The notes: generated by a model from the sequence alone, not told the origin. A DNA stretch of 64,000 nucleotides from Riptortus pedestris (GCA_019009955.1 CM032228.1:66822501-66886500), one strand, 5' to 3'; positions 34,418 through 47,257 are shown, numbered from the stretch's first letter. Numbers and translations: made by a program.

Positions 34418-36566
34418 TATATATAAAATTGTAACCTCTGTCTGTACATTGATTTTTTTCGCGAAATTTCACGATAACTTTTCGTTTCACATGTCATAGA
34501 CACCATAACTGCATTTTGTTTCTTTGGTGTCTGTTTGTTTGTTTGTTTGTTTATTTGTTTGTTTGTTTGTTTGTTACCTTTTCACGCATAAACGGCTGAA
34601 CCGAATTTTATGAAACTTGGTATGTATATTACTACTAACCCAACTTAGACTTTAGGCTATATTAATATCCTCTGAGACGAACAGGAGTGGGGGTTATAAG
34701 GGAAGCCAGAAATTAAAAATAGCGATATTTCGTTTGATATTGGTTTTTCAGCAAATATGAACATAACAAAAGTTGTTTATTTTGTTATTTAGAGTAACTT
34801 TTGTTATATACACTTTTTTCGTATACCGAATTATAAACGAGATATACGCTAAAACCTATAGCGGAAGTGAACAATTTTATTCGGCACAAAAGACTCAACC
34901 GAACTAAATAAAACTCGGTATGTACTACACTCGGTAGGACTAACACCTTCATTATAATAAGCCATACCAACATTTCTAGGGATGGGCAGGAGGGGGGGGG
35001 GGGTTGTAAGGGACGCCTGAAATTAAAAATAGCGGTATCTCGTTTTCTATTAGTTTTGCTGCAAATATGAACATGACAAAAGTTGTTTATTTTGTTATTT
35101 AAAGTAACTTTTGTAATATTAACTTTTGCCGTATAATAAAGTATATACGAGATATAGGTTAAAAACTAAAGCGAAAGTCTACAATTTTATTGGGTACTAA
35201 CGATTGAACCGAAATGAACAAAACTCGGTATGTGAATTAGCATTAATACTTCCATGATTATAAGGTATATTATCAATTTTTAGATTCGAACGGGAGGGTG
35301 GGGGTTATAAGGGAGGCCTGAAATAAAAATTCGCGATATTTAATTTTTTATTTGTTTTTTGGTCAAAAAATCGTGCACATAACCAATAGATGTTTACTTT
35401 GGGCTTTTAGAGCCAAAGTTGGTTTTATAAAATTTGTTGTTATAACAGTGTAAAAGGAAGTAATTTGCGTAGAAATAAAATTGGGGTAATATGCTTGTCA
35501 ACATTTCTTTCCAATTCGAACAACCCAGGTAGGTAACCTCACCTGGAATATAAAAATGATTTCAAATCTATGTTAATATTTTATTCCTTGATAATTCAAT
35601 CTATGTTTTATTTTTTAACTGATCAGTAAAACAGATTGCACCATGTATATTGCCCCCCCCCCCCTTCTCTTCACCCAAAGATTAATTCATGCAGAAATGA
35701 CGGTTTCCCCTATGTGTAATTAATACCTTTATTTAATTAGAAACCTGGAAAATATTTAAACAAACACTTTTAAATATTGTGAAGAAAAATGTAATATGAT
35801 TTGTTCATATAATTTTAAAGAGGTATTACAGAATTATTATCCTTAATGAGTTGGCTAGCACTGAGCCTAGGGTGCGGTGTCAAGTTTCTTCCTTTGTACT
35901 CTCAGTTCTGCCGCTTCCACTGCCGACCTCATTATTGGTCATTGTTTACATGTTAATTGATGCTTATTGCCCAATGTTGTGTTATTCTCAGGAATTTTGT
36001 TGATATTTTTTTAATTACCAAAAATAAATAATTTAAAAGGCATGACCGCTGGGGAGGTTGCGCCAGTTATATCTGGTATTTATCTAACTCTGCTTCGTTA
36101 ATGTATGATATACATTTACTGAACACCAATTTCAATATACAGTTTACAATCGTGACTTTACAAAAAGTGTATTTTTAAATAGCGGTTATGGACGAATCTA
36201 AAAACAGCTGCCACCATTAAGGCTTTGCTACCGCCATCAAGGAAAGGAACTTTTATTTCATACATGGTTTGTGAAGACAGAATACTTTCTACGATTATAA
36301 AATTATACGTTCATTACTTTATAAAAAAAAACTACATGCACAGGAGACGGGAAATATATATATAAAATATTGAGGAGAGTTGAAAACTTTACATAACAAA
36401 TAATTTAATTATTTACAAATCCACAGAAACGACAGGTATGAAACTAAAAGACTGTGGACGGGGAAATGTCAAAATATTGTGGAATGTTAAAAGCCTTGCC
36501 AAAAAATACCATCTTCATTCAAGCTCTAATGAAATTCCCGGGCGAAGCCGGGTACCTTTAGCTAAA
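34418..36566 (+). mobile_element. HINE-A copy, long form with extra 3' segment
   Basis: Standard 5' end and subrepeats to about 35340, then about 900 bp (35440-36340) not present in short copies, including GGCTAGCACTGAGCCTAGGG, TCAGTTCTGCCGCTTCCAC and GGTTATGGACGAATC. The 3' end is CGGGCGAAGCCGGGTACC then TTAGCTA with one inserted T. The extra segment recurs in the copies at 38634 and 40646. No ORF in it. Confidence 0.7.
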
Positions 36567-36571
36567 GTATA

Positions 36572-36609
<38 letters not shown>

Positions 36610-36618
<9 letters not shown>

Positions 36619-37807
36619 TATAAAATTGTAACCTTCTGTTCTGTACATTGAGTTTTTTTTCGCGAAATTTCACGATAACTTTTCGTTTCACATTGTCATA
36701 GACACCATAACTGGCATTTTGTTTCTTTCGTGTATGTTTGTTTGTTTGTTGTTTGTTTGTCTACCTTTTCACGCATTTAAACGGCTGAACCGAATTTTAT
36801 GAAAACTTCGGGTATTTGTATATTACTACTAACCCCAACTTAGGGACTTTAGGCTATATTAATTTTCTCTGAGGGACGAGAACAGGTTAAGTGGGGGTTA
36901 TAAGGAAGCCTGAAATTAAAAAAAATTAGCGATATTTTCGTTTTCTATTGGTTCTTTCAGGCCAAATATGCACATAACATAAGTTGTTTATTTTTGTTAT
37001 TTAGAGTAACTTTTGTTATATACACTTTTGTCGTATACCGAAGGTTTAAATGCGATTATACGCTAAAAACTATAGCGGGAGTCAAACTCAATATTATTTG
37101 TCCAAAAAAAAAGGACCTCAAACCGAAACTAAATTAAAATCGGTATGTGTATTAGCCGTGAGGACCTTCATTTTTAGAAGCCCATACCAAACATTTCCTA
37201 TGGACGGGCAGGAGTAGGAGTGAGTGTGGGTTATAAGGGAAGCCTGAAATTAAATAAATAGGCGATATTTCGTTTCCTATTGGTTTTTCCGCAAATATGA
37301 AACATAACAAACGTTGTTTATTTTGTTATTTGGAAGTAACTTTTGTTATATACACTTTTGTTCGTATTATACCATAAGATATAAATGAGTTATACGTTAA
37401 AACTTTAGTCGGGCACTAAACGGCTGAAACCGAACTTAACAAAACTCGGTATGTCCAATTAGCATTAATTCTTCCATGATTATAAAAGTTTTATATTAAA
37501 ATTTTTTAGGTTCGAACGGGAGGTGGGGGGGTTATAAGGGAGGCCTGACAATAAAAATTCACCATGTTTACATGTATAGAGACGGGGAAATATTAAAAAT
37601 ATCCAAAGACTGTGAAGGAATTATCGAACAAATAAATAATTCTTATTTATTAAGCAAATCACCGGCAACGACGGGTATCAATCCTAAAACACGGGACTGG
37701 GTAGGGTAAATGTCAAAATATATGTGCAATGTAAAGCCTGTGCTAAAAAATACCATCACCATTCAGCCTCAAATGAATTCCCGGGCGAAGCCGGGTATCT
37801 GAGCTAG
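36610..37807 (+). mobile_element. HINE-A copy with many single-base insertions
   Basis: Same architecture as its neighbours but with frequent extra bases against them (for example ACCTTCTGTTCTGTAC for ACCTCTGTCTGTAC). Ends CGGGCGAAGCCGGGTATC then GAGCTAG at 37807. Confidence 0.7.
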
Positions 37808-37825
37808 TATATATATATATATATA
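37808..37825. repeat. Centre of a large inverted duplication
   Basis: GAGCTAG, then an 18-bp TA tract, then CTAGCTC: a perfect palindrome joining the 3' ends of a plus and a minus HINE-A copy. Confidence 0.8.
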
Positions 37826-38630
37826 CTAGCTCAGATACCCGGCTTCGCCCGGGAATTCATTTGAGGCTGAATGGTGATGGTATTTTTTAGCAGGCTTTAC
37901 ATTGCACAATATTTTGACATTTACCCGTCCCAGTGTTTAGGATTGATACCCATCTTTGCCGTGGATTTGCTAATAATAGAATTATTTGTTCGATAAGGCT
38001 TCACAGTCTTCGATATTTTTATATTTCCCGTCTCTTATACATGTAAATATGGTGAATTTTTATTTCAGGCCTCCCTTATAACCCCCCTCCCGTTCGAACC
38101 TAAATATTTTAATATAACTTATAATCATGGAAGAATTAATGCTAATTGACATACCGAGTTTTGTTAAGTTCGGTTCAGCCGTTAGTGCCCGCTAAAGTTT
38201 TAACGTATAACTCATTTATACTTAGGTATACGACAAAAGTGTATATAACAATAGTTCTCCAAATAACAAAATAAACAACTTTTATTATGTTTATATTTGC
38301 GGAAAAACCAATAGGAAACGAAATATCGCTATTTTTAATTTCAGGCTTCCCTTATAACCCCCACTCCTGGTCGTCTCAGAGAAAATTAATATAGCCTAAA
38401 GTCTAAGTTGGGTTAGTAGTAATATACATACCAAGTTTCATAAAATTCGGTTCAGCCGTTTATGCGTGAAAAGGTAACAAACAAACAAACAAACAAACAA
38501 ACAAATAAACAAACAAACAGACACCAAAGAAACAAAATGCAGTTATGGTGTCTATGACATGTGAAACGAAAAGTTATCGTGAAATTTCGCGAAAAAAATC
38601 AATGTACAGACAGAGGTTACAATTTTATAT
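37826..38630 (-). mobile_element. HINE-A copy, inverted, short form
   Basis: Reverse complement of the 36610-37807 type, with one about 300-bp subrepeat fewer and a cleaner sequence. Ends in CAGACAGAGGTTACAATTTT beside a TA tract. Confidence 0.75.
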
Positions 38631-38633
38631 ATA

Positions 38634-40622
38634 TACTAGCTAAGGTACCCGGCTTCGCCCGGGAATTCATTTGAGCTTGAATGAAGATGGTATTTTTTGG
38701 CAAGGCTTTACATTCCACAATATTTTGACATTTCCCCGTCACAGTCTTTAGGTTTCATACCTGTCGTTTCTGTGGATTTGTAAATAATTAAATTATTTGT
38801 TATGTAAGGTTTCACTCTCCTCAATATTTTTATATTTCCCGTCTCCTGTGCATGTAGTTTTTTTTATAAAGTAATGAACGTATAATTTATAATCGTAGAA
38901 AGTTATTGCTCTGTCTTCCCAAACCATATATGAATAAAAGTTCCTTTGCTCCTTGATGCGGTACAAAGCTTAATGGTGGCAGCTGTTTTAGAGAACGTCA
39001 GTGGCAACCGCTATTTTAAAAATACACTTTTGTAAGTCAAGAATTGTAAACTGTATATCGATTATTGGGAGTTCAGTAAAGTAATATCATAACATTAACG
39101 AAGCATAGTTAATAAATACCAGAAATAACTGGGCGCACCTCCCCAGGCGATTCATTTCCTTTTAAATTATTCTTATTCTTGGTAATTAAAAAAATACACA
39201 TTCCTGAGAATAACACAACAAGGCTGATAAGCATCAATTAACATGTAAACAAAGACCAATATGAGGTTAGGTAGGGAAGCGGCAGAACTGAGAGTACAAA
39301 GGAAGTATAACACTTGACAGCCGCCCTAGGCTCAGTGCTGCCAACTCAATTAGGATAATAATTCTGAGTAATACATTAAAGGATTAATATGAACAAATCA
39401 TATTACATTTTCTTCACAATATTAAAAGTGTTTGTTTAAATATTTTCCAGGTTCTAATTAAATAAGAGTATTAAATACACATAGGGGAAACCGGCATTTC
39501 TCATGAATTAATCTTTTGGTGAAGAGAAGGGGAGGGGGGGCAAAAATACTTGGTGCAGCATCTGTTACTGAAGTTAAAAAAAAATAGAGACATAGATTTG
39601 GAATAATCAAGGATAAAATATTAACATAGATTTGAAAATCATTTAACCAGGTGAGGTACCTAACCTTGTTGGTTTCGAATTGGAAAGAAATGTTAAGCAT
39701 ATCAATATTTCCTAACGCAAATTAGACCTATATGCACACCTTTTTAGACAACTGGAGAAATGTATTAACTGTCAAAAAAATTTCATAAAACTAAAAGTTA
39801 CTCTATCAATACCAAAGTACTAAACATCTATTGGTTCATGGTGCAAGGTTTGAAACACAAGAGACGAAAGAAAAACAAATAGACAATGAAATATCACGAA
39901 TTTTTATTTCAGGTCTCTCTTATAACCCCCACTCCCGTTCTAACCTAAAAATTTTAATATAACTTATAATCATGGAAGTATTAATGCTAATTGACATACC
40001 GAGTTTTTTTTAAGTTCGGTTTAATCGTTTGTGCTCAACAAAATTGTTGGGCTTCCGCTTTAGTTTTTTAACGCATATCTCGTTTATGTATATACAGCAA
40101 AAGTGAATATAACCAAAGTTACTTTAAATAACAAAATAAACAACTTTTGTCATGTGCATATTTGCAGAAAAACCAGTAGAAAAAGAAATATTGCCCGTAC
40201 AGAGGTACTTTTAACGTATATCTCGTTTATAATTCGGTATACGGCAAAAGTGTATATAAGAAAAGTTACTCCAAATACCAAAATAAACACCTTTTGTTAT
40301 GTGCATAATTGCCGAAAATGCAATATTAAACGAAATATCGCTATTTTTAATTTCAGGCCTCCCCTATAACCCCCACTCCTGTTTGTCTTAGAGAATATTA
40401 GTATAGCCTAAAGTCTAAGTTGGGCTAGTAGTAATATACATACCATGTTTTATAAAATTCAGGTCAAATGTTTATGCGTGAAAAGGTAACAAACAAACAA
40501 ACAAACAAACAGACACCAAAGAAACAAAATGCAGTTATGGTGTCTATGACATGTGAAACGAAAAGTTATCATAAAATTTCGCGAAAAAAATCAATGTACA
40601 GACATACAGAGGATATCAATTA
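38634..40622 (-). mobile_element. HINE-A copy, inverted, long form
   Basis: Starts at CTAGCTAAGGTACCCGGCTT (its 3' end) and includes the about 900-bp extra segment (38860-39760), then subrepeats and GACATACAGAGGATATCAAT at its damaged 5' end. It mirrors the long copy at 34418-36566. Confidence 0.7.
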
Positions 40623-40645
40623 TTATATATATATAGATATATAGA

Positions 40646-42750
40646 TATAAAATTGTAACCTCTGTCTGTACATTGATTTTTTTCGCAAAATTTGACGAGA
40701 ACTTTTGGTTTCACATGTCATAGACACCATAACTGCAATTTGTTTCTTTGGTGTCTGTTTGTTTGTTTGTTTGTTACCTTTTCGCGCATAAACGGCTGAA
40801 CCGAACTTTATGAAATTTGGTATGTATACTACTACTACTGCTAAAAGTACTATTACTACTAACCCAACTTAGACTTTAGGCTATATTATTATCCTCTGAG
40901 ACGAACAGGAGTGGGGGTTTTTAATTTGTTATTTAGAGTAACTTTTGTTATAGACACTTTTTTCGTATACCGAATTATAAACGAGATATACACTAAAACC
41001 TATAGCGGAAGTAACAATTTTATTTGGGACAAAAGACCAAACCGAAATAAATAAAACTCGGTATGGTATATGTATTAGTACTAACACTTCTTTCATTATA
41101 ATAACAAGCACTAATACCATCATACTAGGGAACGGGCTGGTAAGTGGAGGGTGTATAAGGGAAGCCCAGCAGACATTTTTAAAAAAAAAATTATAGCGAG
41201 TATTTAGTTTCCTATTGGGTTTTTTTTCGGCAAATCATGAAAATAACAAAAGTTGCTTTATTTTTTATTATTTTTTATTTTATTTAGAGTATGTAAATTT
41301 GTTTTATTCACTTTTTGTTTTAATTAATTTAAAAAAGCAGTATAACAAGATATACACTGGAAAAACCTAAAACGGGGGGCCAACTTTTTTATTGGGCAAC
41401 ACTAACGGTGTGAACCGAACTTTAACCAAACTCGGTATTTTAATTAGCATTAATTCTTCCATTATTAATTTTGCTTATATTAAATGTTGTAGGTTCAATA
41501 AGGGAGCGGTTTGGTTATAAGGGAGCGTCCTGAAGTTGAAATTCGCGAAATTGTTTTTGTTCGTATATTCTATTTGGTTTCTGCAAAACGTTGATCATGA
41601 CAAAAGCAGTTTACTTTTTATGTTTACTTTTTTATTTCGAGTAACTTTTGTTGTTTTATATATTTTTTTTTTTTTTAAATAGAAAGTTAATGAAGCACAG
41701 TAATGTGCATAGAAATTTTGTTATGCTCAACTTTTTATTCCCAATATTTGATACTACAAGGTACTTCAAATGATATAAATTAATTTCATATCCATTGTTA
41801 TAAATTTTATCCTCCCTTGACCTTAAATAATGCAAATTTATGTTATTATTTAACGCTAACAACAGATTGCACAAAGTAAAGTATACTGGCCTCCCCCCCC
41901 ACACACCCTTCCACCCTTCTCTTTATCCCAAACTTTAGTTCATGAGAAACGCCAGTTTTCCCTATGTGCATTTAATACTTTATTTAATTTGAATGTGAAA
42001 AATATTTGAACAAACAGTTTTAGTATTGTGAAGAAAATGTAATCTGATTTGTTCATGTATTACAGGATTGATATTCTAAATGTGTTGGCAGCACTGGGCA
42101 TAGGGAGGTGTCAAGCTACTTCCTTTGTCCTATCAGTTCTGCCGCTTCCCTGCCGACCTCATATTGGTCTATGTTTACATGTTAATTGATGCTTATAGCA
42201 ATGTAGTGTTATTCTCCGGAATGTGAATTTCTTTAATTATCATAAGTAAATAATTTAAAAGGATGAACGCTGGGGAGATGCACCCAGTTATTTCTGGTAT
42301 TTATGAACTCTGCCCCGTTAATGTCTGATATACTATACTGAACACCAATATTAATATACAGTTTACAAAAGAGTATTTTTAATAGCGGTTATGACGTACC
42401 TAAAACCGCTGTCACCATTAAGCTTTGTACCACATCAAGGGAAAGGAACTTTTATTCAAACATGATTTGGAAGACAGAAGACTTTCTGCGATTATGAATT
42501 ATACTGTTCATTATGTTATAAACAAAACTACATGCACAGGAGACGGGAAATATAAAACTATTGAGGAGATTGAAGTCTTAAATAACAGATAATTTTATTA
42601 TTAACAATTCCACTGGACGACGGGTATTAACCCTAAACACTGGAATGGGTAAATGTCAAAATATTGTGCAAAGTAAAGCCTTGCCAAAAAAAATACCATC
42701 ACCATTCAGCCTCAAATCAATCCCCGGGCGAAGCCGGGTATCTGAGCTAG
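40646..42750 (+). mobile_element. HINE-A copy, long form
   Basis: AAAATTGTAACCTCTGTCTG start, a noisy subrepeat zone at 41090-41660, the extra 3' segment at 41660-42480, and the end CCCGGGCGAAGCCGGGTATC then GAGCTAG at 42750. Confidence 0.75.
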
Positions 42751-42817
<67 letters not shown>

Positions 42818-43310
42818 CCATTAGCGCTCTAGCGGTCGCAATTTTTGTTTGATCGTAATTAAACTCGATATTTAACCTTTTTATGTAAAAAGATAGATCA
42901 GGTTCGTTAATGGATGAAATCGGGCTAGAGAGAGGGGGGCTCTAGAGGGGAGGATTTTCGAAAATTCGAAATATCTCCGTTACTATACATCGGATCGAAA
43001 AAGATTACAGAATTAATCTAATTGCAAATTAAATTTACTATAAATATTGTCCTATACATTTATTCTGTACCTTGAATATTAACTGGTCTTACAATTAATT
43101 AATTAATCATTAATTAGTCTAATTAATATAAATTATTCTTACAATTCAGAAGCCGTTTCAGTTGGGAATTTATTTTAATTAACTGAAAGATTTCTCATTA
43201 CCGTTTGTATTTAATCACGGTGGTATTGTGTTACCAGTATGCAGATTTCTCTATTGTAAAACTTCACATGGGAAATCTGCTTAGTTTACGCAGCCCCTGC
43301 GTGACGGACT

Positions 43311-43885
43311 TATTATTTTGATGTAAAATGAAGGAGCATAAATTCCTCAATATTCGTCCAATAATACATTTTTTTTTACAGGTATATAATGTGAATGACT
43401 GTATGTGAAGGAAATAAAGGGATTATTGAATACATAAATTAATATTTATTATTTTAATGGAAACCATTTTTATTTATATTAGTCAAGGAAGAATATCACA
43501 GCTAGTTTAAAATATTTGAGGAACTTTAATCACTGAGAACATATTGGGCGATCATGATAACGTCACGAATGAATTTATTTCCACTAGAGGAAATTAGAAA
43601 ATAAGAGCAAAGGAAATTGTCCAAAGTGACTTTGGCAAGTGGTGAAAATGGTTCTGTGATGAGAGTTGCCACGGTGAAATAGGGGTTGATATTTGGTGTG
43701 AGAATTGGGTAGGTATCGCTGCCAAGAGCCAACCCCCTGGGGAACCTTCTACACCAACGACTCGTTCGTAATTGAGTGTTAAAGTCGCCATTTCTCAAGC
43801 CAGCTCTTATAAACCTTTAACTCTACTTTTACGCATTTTCTGTCTATCTCTCAATTCTCATTTTCTCAAATATTCTCAGTTTTCG
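43311..43885. other. No recognised gene
   Basis: The overlapping minus-strand frames 43798-43526 and 43791-43594 show no recognised motif. Confidence 0.35.
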
Positions 43886-43887
43886 AA

Positions 43888-43957
43888 GACTGCTCTTGAG
43901 GGAAATCAGCTATTGAGGTTGTCCTCATGGTGGGATTTTCAAAACATTTCTTCAATT
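43888..43957 (+). mobile_element. HINE-B left-end fragment
   Basis: TTGAGGGAAATCAGCTATTG then AGGTTGTCCTCATGGTGGGA, lost at the start of a truncated SINE-1. Confidence 0.55.
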
Positions 43958-44105
43958 TTATTTACTAATGAAATTTATTAAATAACATCCTAAATCCCAC
44001 CCTGGCTAGAAAAGGGTGGTAACCTGTAGAAACCCGCCCCAATTAGCGTGAGTTGCAAAAAGTGAACGTTAATAAATAATAATAATAAAAATAATAATAA
44101 TAATT
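43955..44105 (+). repeat. SINE-1 copy, 3' half
   Basis: From TTACTAATGAAATTTATTAA through CCCACCCTGGCTAGAAAAGG to GAACGTTAATAAATAATAAT, ending in an extended AAT-repeat tail. The tRNA-like head is missing. Confidence 0.8.
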
Positions 44106-44129
44106 ATTCATGGACAACACATCGAAGGT

Positions 44130-45225
44130 GATTTGCCCTTTCTAAAGTAACAACAAGTAAAAATAACAAATACCTTAACAACAAGTAACAATAACAAATA
44201 CCTTAACAACAAGTAATAATGACAAATACCTTAAAAACAAGTAACAATAGCAAATACCTTAACAACAAGTAACTATAAAAAATACCTTAACAAGTAACAA
44301 AACAAATAATACCTTAACAAAAAGTAACAATAACAAATACCTTAACAACAAGTAACAATAACAAATACCTTAACAACAAGTAACAATTACAAATACCTTA
44401 ACCACAAGTAATAAATAAATATACCTTAACAACAAGTAACAATAACAAATACCTTAACAAGCTAGTATCAATAACAAATACCTTAACAACAAGTACAAAT
44501 AACAAAAACCTTAACAACATGTAACAATAACAAATACCGCATAACAACAAGTATCAATAACACATACCTTAACAACAAGTAATAAAAACAAATCCCTTAA
44601 CAACATGTAAACAATAACAAATACTTTAACAACAACTATTAATAGTAAATACCTTAACAACAAGTAACAATAACAAATACCTTAACAACAAGTATCAATA
44701 ACAAAATACCTTAACAACAAGTAATAATCACAAATACCTTAACAACTTTTAAACAATAAGAAATACCTTAACTACAAGTAATAAAAAAATAATATCCTTA
44801 ACTACATTGTAACAATAGTAAATACCTTAACAACAAGTAATAATAACAAATTCCCTTAACAACAAGTAATAATAACAAATACCTTAACAACATGTAACAA
44901 TAGTCAATACCTTAACAACAAGTAATAATAACAAATACCTAAACAACAATTAACAATAGTAAATACCTTAACAACAAGTAATAATAACAAATACCTTAAC
45001 AACATGTAACAATAGTAAATGACCTTAACAACAAGTAATAATAACTAAATACCTTAACAACAGGTAATAATAACAAATACCTTAACAACATGTAACAATA
45101 GTAAATAACCTTAAACAACAAGTAATAATAACAAATACCTTAACAACAAGTAACAAAAACAAATACCTTAACAACATTAAAACAATAGTAAATACCTTAA
45201 CAACCAGAAATAATAAACAACATAC
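44130..45225. repeat. 28-bp minisatellite, about 38 units
   Basis: Tandem unit about AACAACAAGTAACAATAACA then AATACCTT, with variants (AATAATAACA, AACAATAGTA) and frequent single-base indels. It starts directly after the AAT-rich tail of a SINE-1. No coding frame. Confidence 0.9.
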
Positions 45226-45241
45226 CTTAAAAAAAAAAAAA

Positions 45242-45760
45242 AGACCGTCACGCAGGCGCTGCGAAAACAAGATCCCTGCCCCAAATTTCCCAAATCTGCC
45301 TAATAACAACTGTAGTACTCTAAACCTAAAACATTATTTAGGGCGTAATAGCCCAGTAGTTTCTAGCCCCAAAAAAACAGTTAACCTAACCTCTAAACCT
45401 ATTCACGAGGGACGAATAGTTATAGAAACGGCCGCCAGAGCTCTCGGCGGAAAGTCCGAACATAGCCTACTGGTAACCACACGCAGAATACAAATGCAAA
45501 TATCTCGGTTAATATTCAAGATACAGAATAAATGTATAGAACAATATTTACAGTAAATTTAATTTTCAATAAGATTTATTCTATACAATTGTTCGATTCG
45601 ACGCATAATAACGGAGATATTTTGAATTTTCAAAAATCCCCCCCTCCCACTGGTCCGATTTCAGCCATTAACGAACTTGATCTTCCTTTTTAATAAAACG
45701 ATTAAATTCCCGAGTTGGTAAAGGATCAAACAAAAATTGCGACCGCTAGAGGTTAAACAG

Positions 45761-45821
<61 letters not shown>

Positions 45822-45957
45822 ATATATATATACAGTTTTGAACGTACCTCATTTTCGTCATCTCCTGGGTAGGGTCGATGGACATTTGAAGAAAAATTTC
45901 GAAAATTCCGTCATGAGTACAACCTCAATAGCTGATTTCCCTTAAGGGAAATCTGCT
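45242..45957 (-). mobile_element. HINE-B copy, full length
   Basis: AGACCGTCACGCAGGCGCTG end following an A-run, interior, TA tract at 45764-45830, and an intact palindromic left end TTAAGGGAAATCTGCT. The region beside its right end is noisy. Confidence 0.75.
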
Positions 45958-45988
45958 AAAAAATAGTGCATAGTTGGTGGATGATTTT

Positions 45989-46894
45989 AGCAGATTTCCT
46001 TTAAGGGAAATCAGCTATTGAGGTTGTACTCATGACAGAATTTTCGACATTTTTCTTCAAATGTCCATCAATCCTACCTAGTAGATGACGAAAATGAGGT
46101 CCGTTCAAAACTGTATATATATATATATATAATATATTTTTCTGTTACCGCTCTAGCGGTCGCAATATATGCTTAATCATTACCAAACTCGATATTTAGT
46201 CGTTTTATGTAAAAAGAAAGATCAAGTACGTTAACGGTTGAAATCGGATCAGTGGGAGGGGGGGTTTAGTGGGGAGGATTTTCGAAAATTCGAAATATCT
46301 CCGTTACTATACGTCGGATCAAAAAAGTGTACAGAACCAATCTTATTGCAAATTAAATTTACTATAAATATTGATATTTGCATTTTTTAGTTTTCAGCAA
46401 ACCGCCACTTCTACTCATGTTACGTAAACAATACTCTGCTACATAATAAATCACATTATTGGAAGTTTAAATGCCAAAAATTGTATTCAAGAGACCTTTA
46501 TTATACGAGATACATGCAAATATGCCCTAATGACCCCCCCCCCCCATCTTAAAGTTTTGGACTACTAAAATTTGATTGATTGAGATAACAATTATTCTGA
46601 CTCATTATTAATTATAGTACTAGGTATATTAAATAGTTCTCAATAAAATTAATATCTTATATTCTGATATATTTCAGTAATTGTTTTTCTTTCAGGTAGG
46701 GCGGGAACTGTTCATTTGTTTACATTTCTAACCTAACGCTTCCTGTCGGCAGGTTATTGAAATTGAATGAAACATTTCTTATTTCCGTTTGTATTTATTC
46801 ACGGTGTTGTGTTAGCAGTATGTATATTTATCTATTACTAAACTTCACGAGGGAAATCTGCTTAGTTTACGCAGCCCCTGCGTGACGGACTTTT
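45989..46894 (+). mobile_element. HINE-B copy, full length (long subtype)
   Basis: AGCAGATTTCCTTTAAGGGA start, TA tract at 46113-46135, long-subtype interior with a C-run near 46535, GGGAAATCTGCTTAG, terminal hairpin and GACGGACTTTTT. Its left end faces that of the previous copy, 31 bp away. Confidence 0.85.
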
Positions 46895-46919
46895 TAGTAT
46901 AATGTGAAGTTTTTTTGCA

Positions 46920-47257
46920 CACCACAGACTTAATTTGTATGTTAAATGTTGTCATATATTTGAATTTTGTGTAGGTATGAGAATATATTGTTAATGTGTG
47001 GGCTGCCTTCCGTCAAGAGTTCTTGTAAATCGTAGGGGAAGTCCTGGTGTCGTTTTCGGCATTCTGTCAGTATATGTCTTATCGTCAAGGGAATGTTACA
47101 AGTTGAGCAAGTAGGTCTGTCAGTCTTTGCCATTAAGTATGAGTGTGTTAATTTTGTGAAGCCGATTCTAAGTCTCGAGAGTACTACTTCTTCTCTCCTA
47201 GAGTTTCTGGAACTTGATGGACACATACAAATAGTGTTCTTAATACAGCGTAGTTTT
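46920..47257 (-). pseudogene. LINE ORF2 C-terminus (CCHC region)
   Basis: The minus-strand frame encodes RREEVVLSRLRIGFTKLTHS and CSTCNIPLTIRHILTEC, the conserved C-terminal block and CCHC motif after the RNase H domain of Jockey/I/LOA-type non-LTR retrotransposons. It is the continuation of 47935-48180, from which it is separated by a HINE-B insertion at 47258-47932. The frame is otherwise open here to a stop near 46942. Confidence 0.7.

Larger units (their letters stand above)
32953..43310 (+). mobile_element. HINE-B copy split by a 9.7-kb HINE-A cluster
   Basis: Left half 32953-33045 (AGCAGATTTTCCTTAAGGGA to ATGTCCGTC) and right half 42812-43310 (TTTGTCCATTAGCGCTCTAG to GACGGACTTA) share orientation and are complementary parts of one element. 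Between them lie TA repeats and a series of HINE-A copies, three plus, two minus and one plus. TA repeats remain at both inner borders (33050-33096, 42751-42811). Confidence 0.7.

Noticed and set aside
44130..45225. Possible CRISPR array (28-bp repeated unit)
   Set aside because: The units are contiguous tandem repeats without unique spacers, in animal nuclear DNA, and no cas genes are present.
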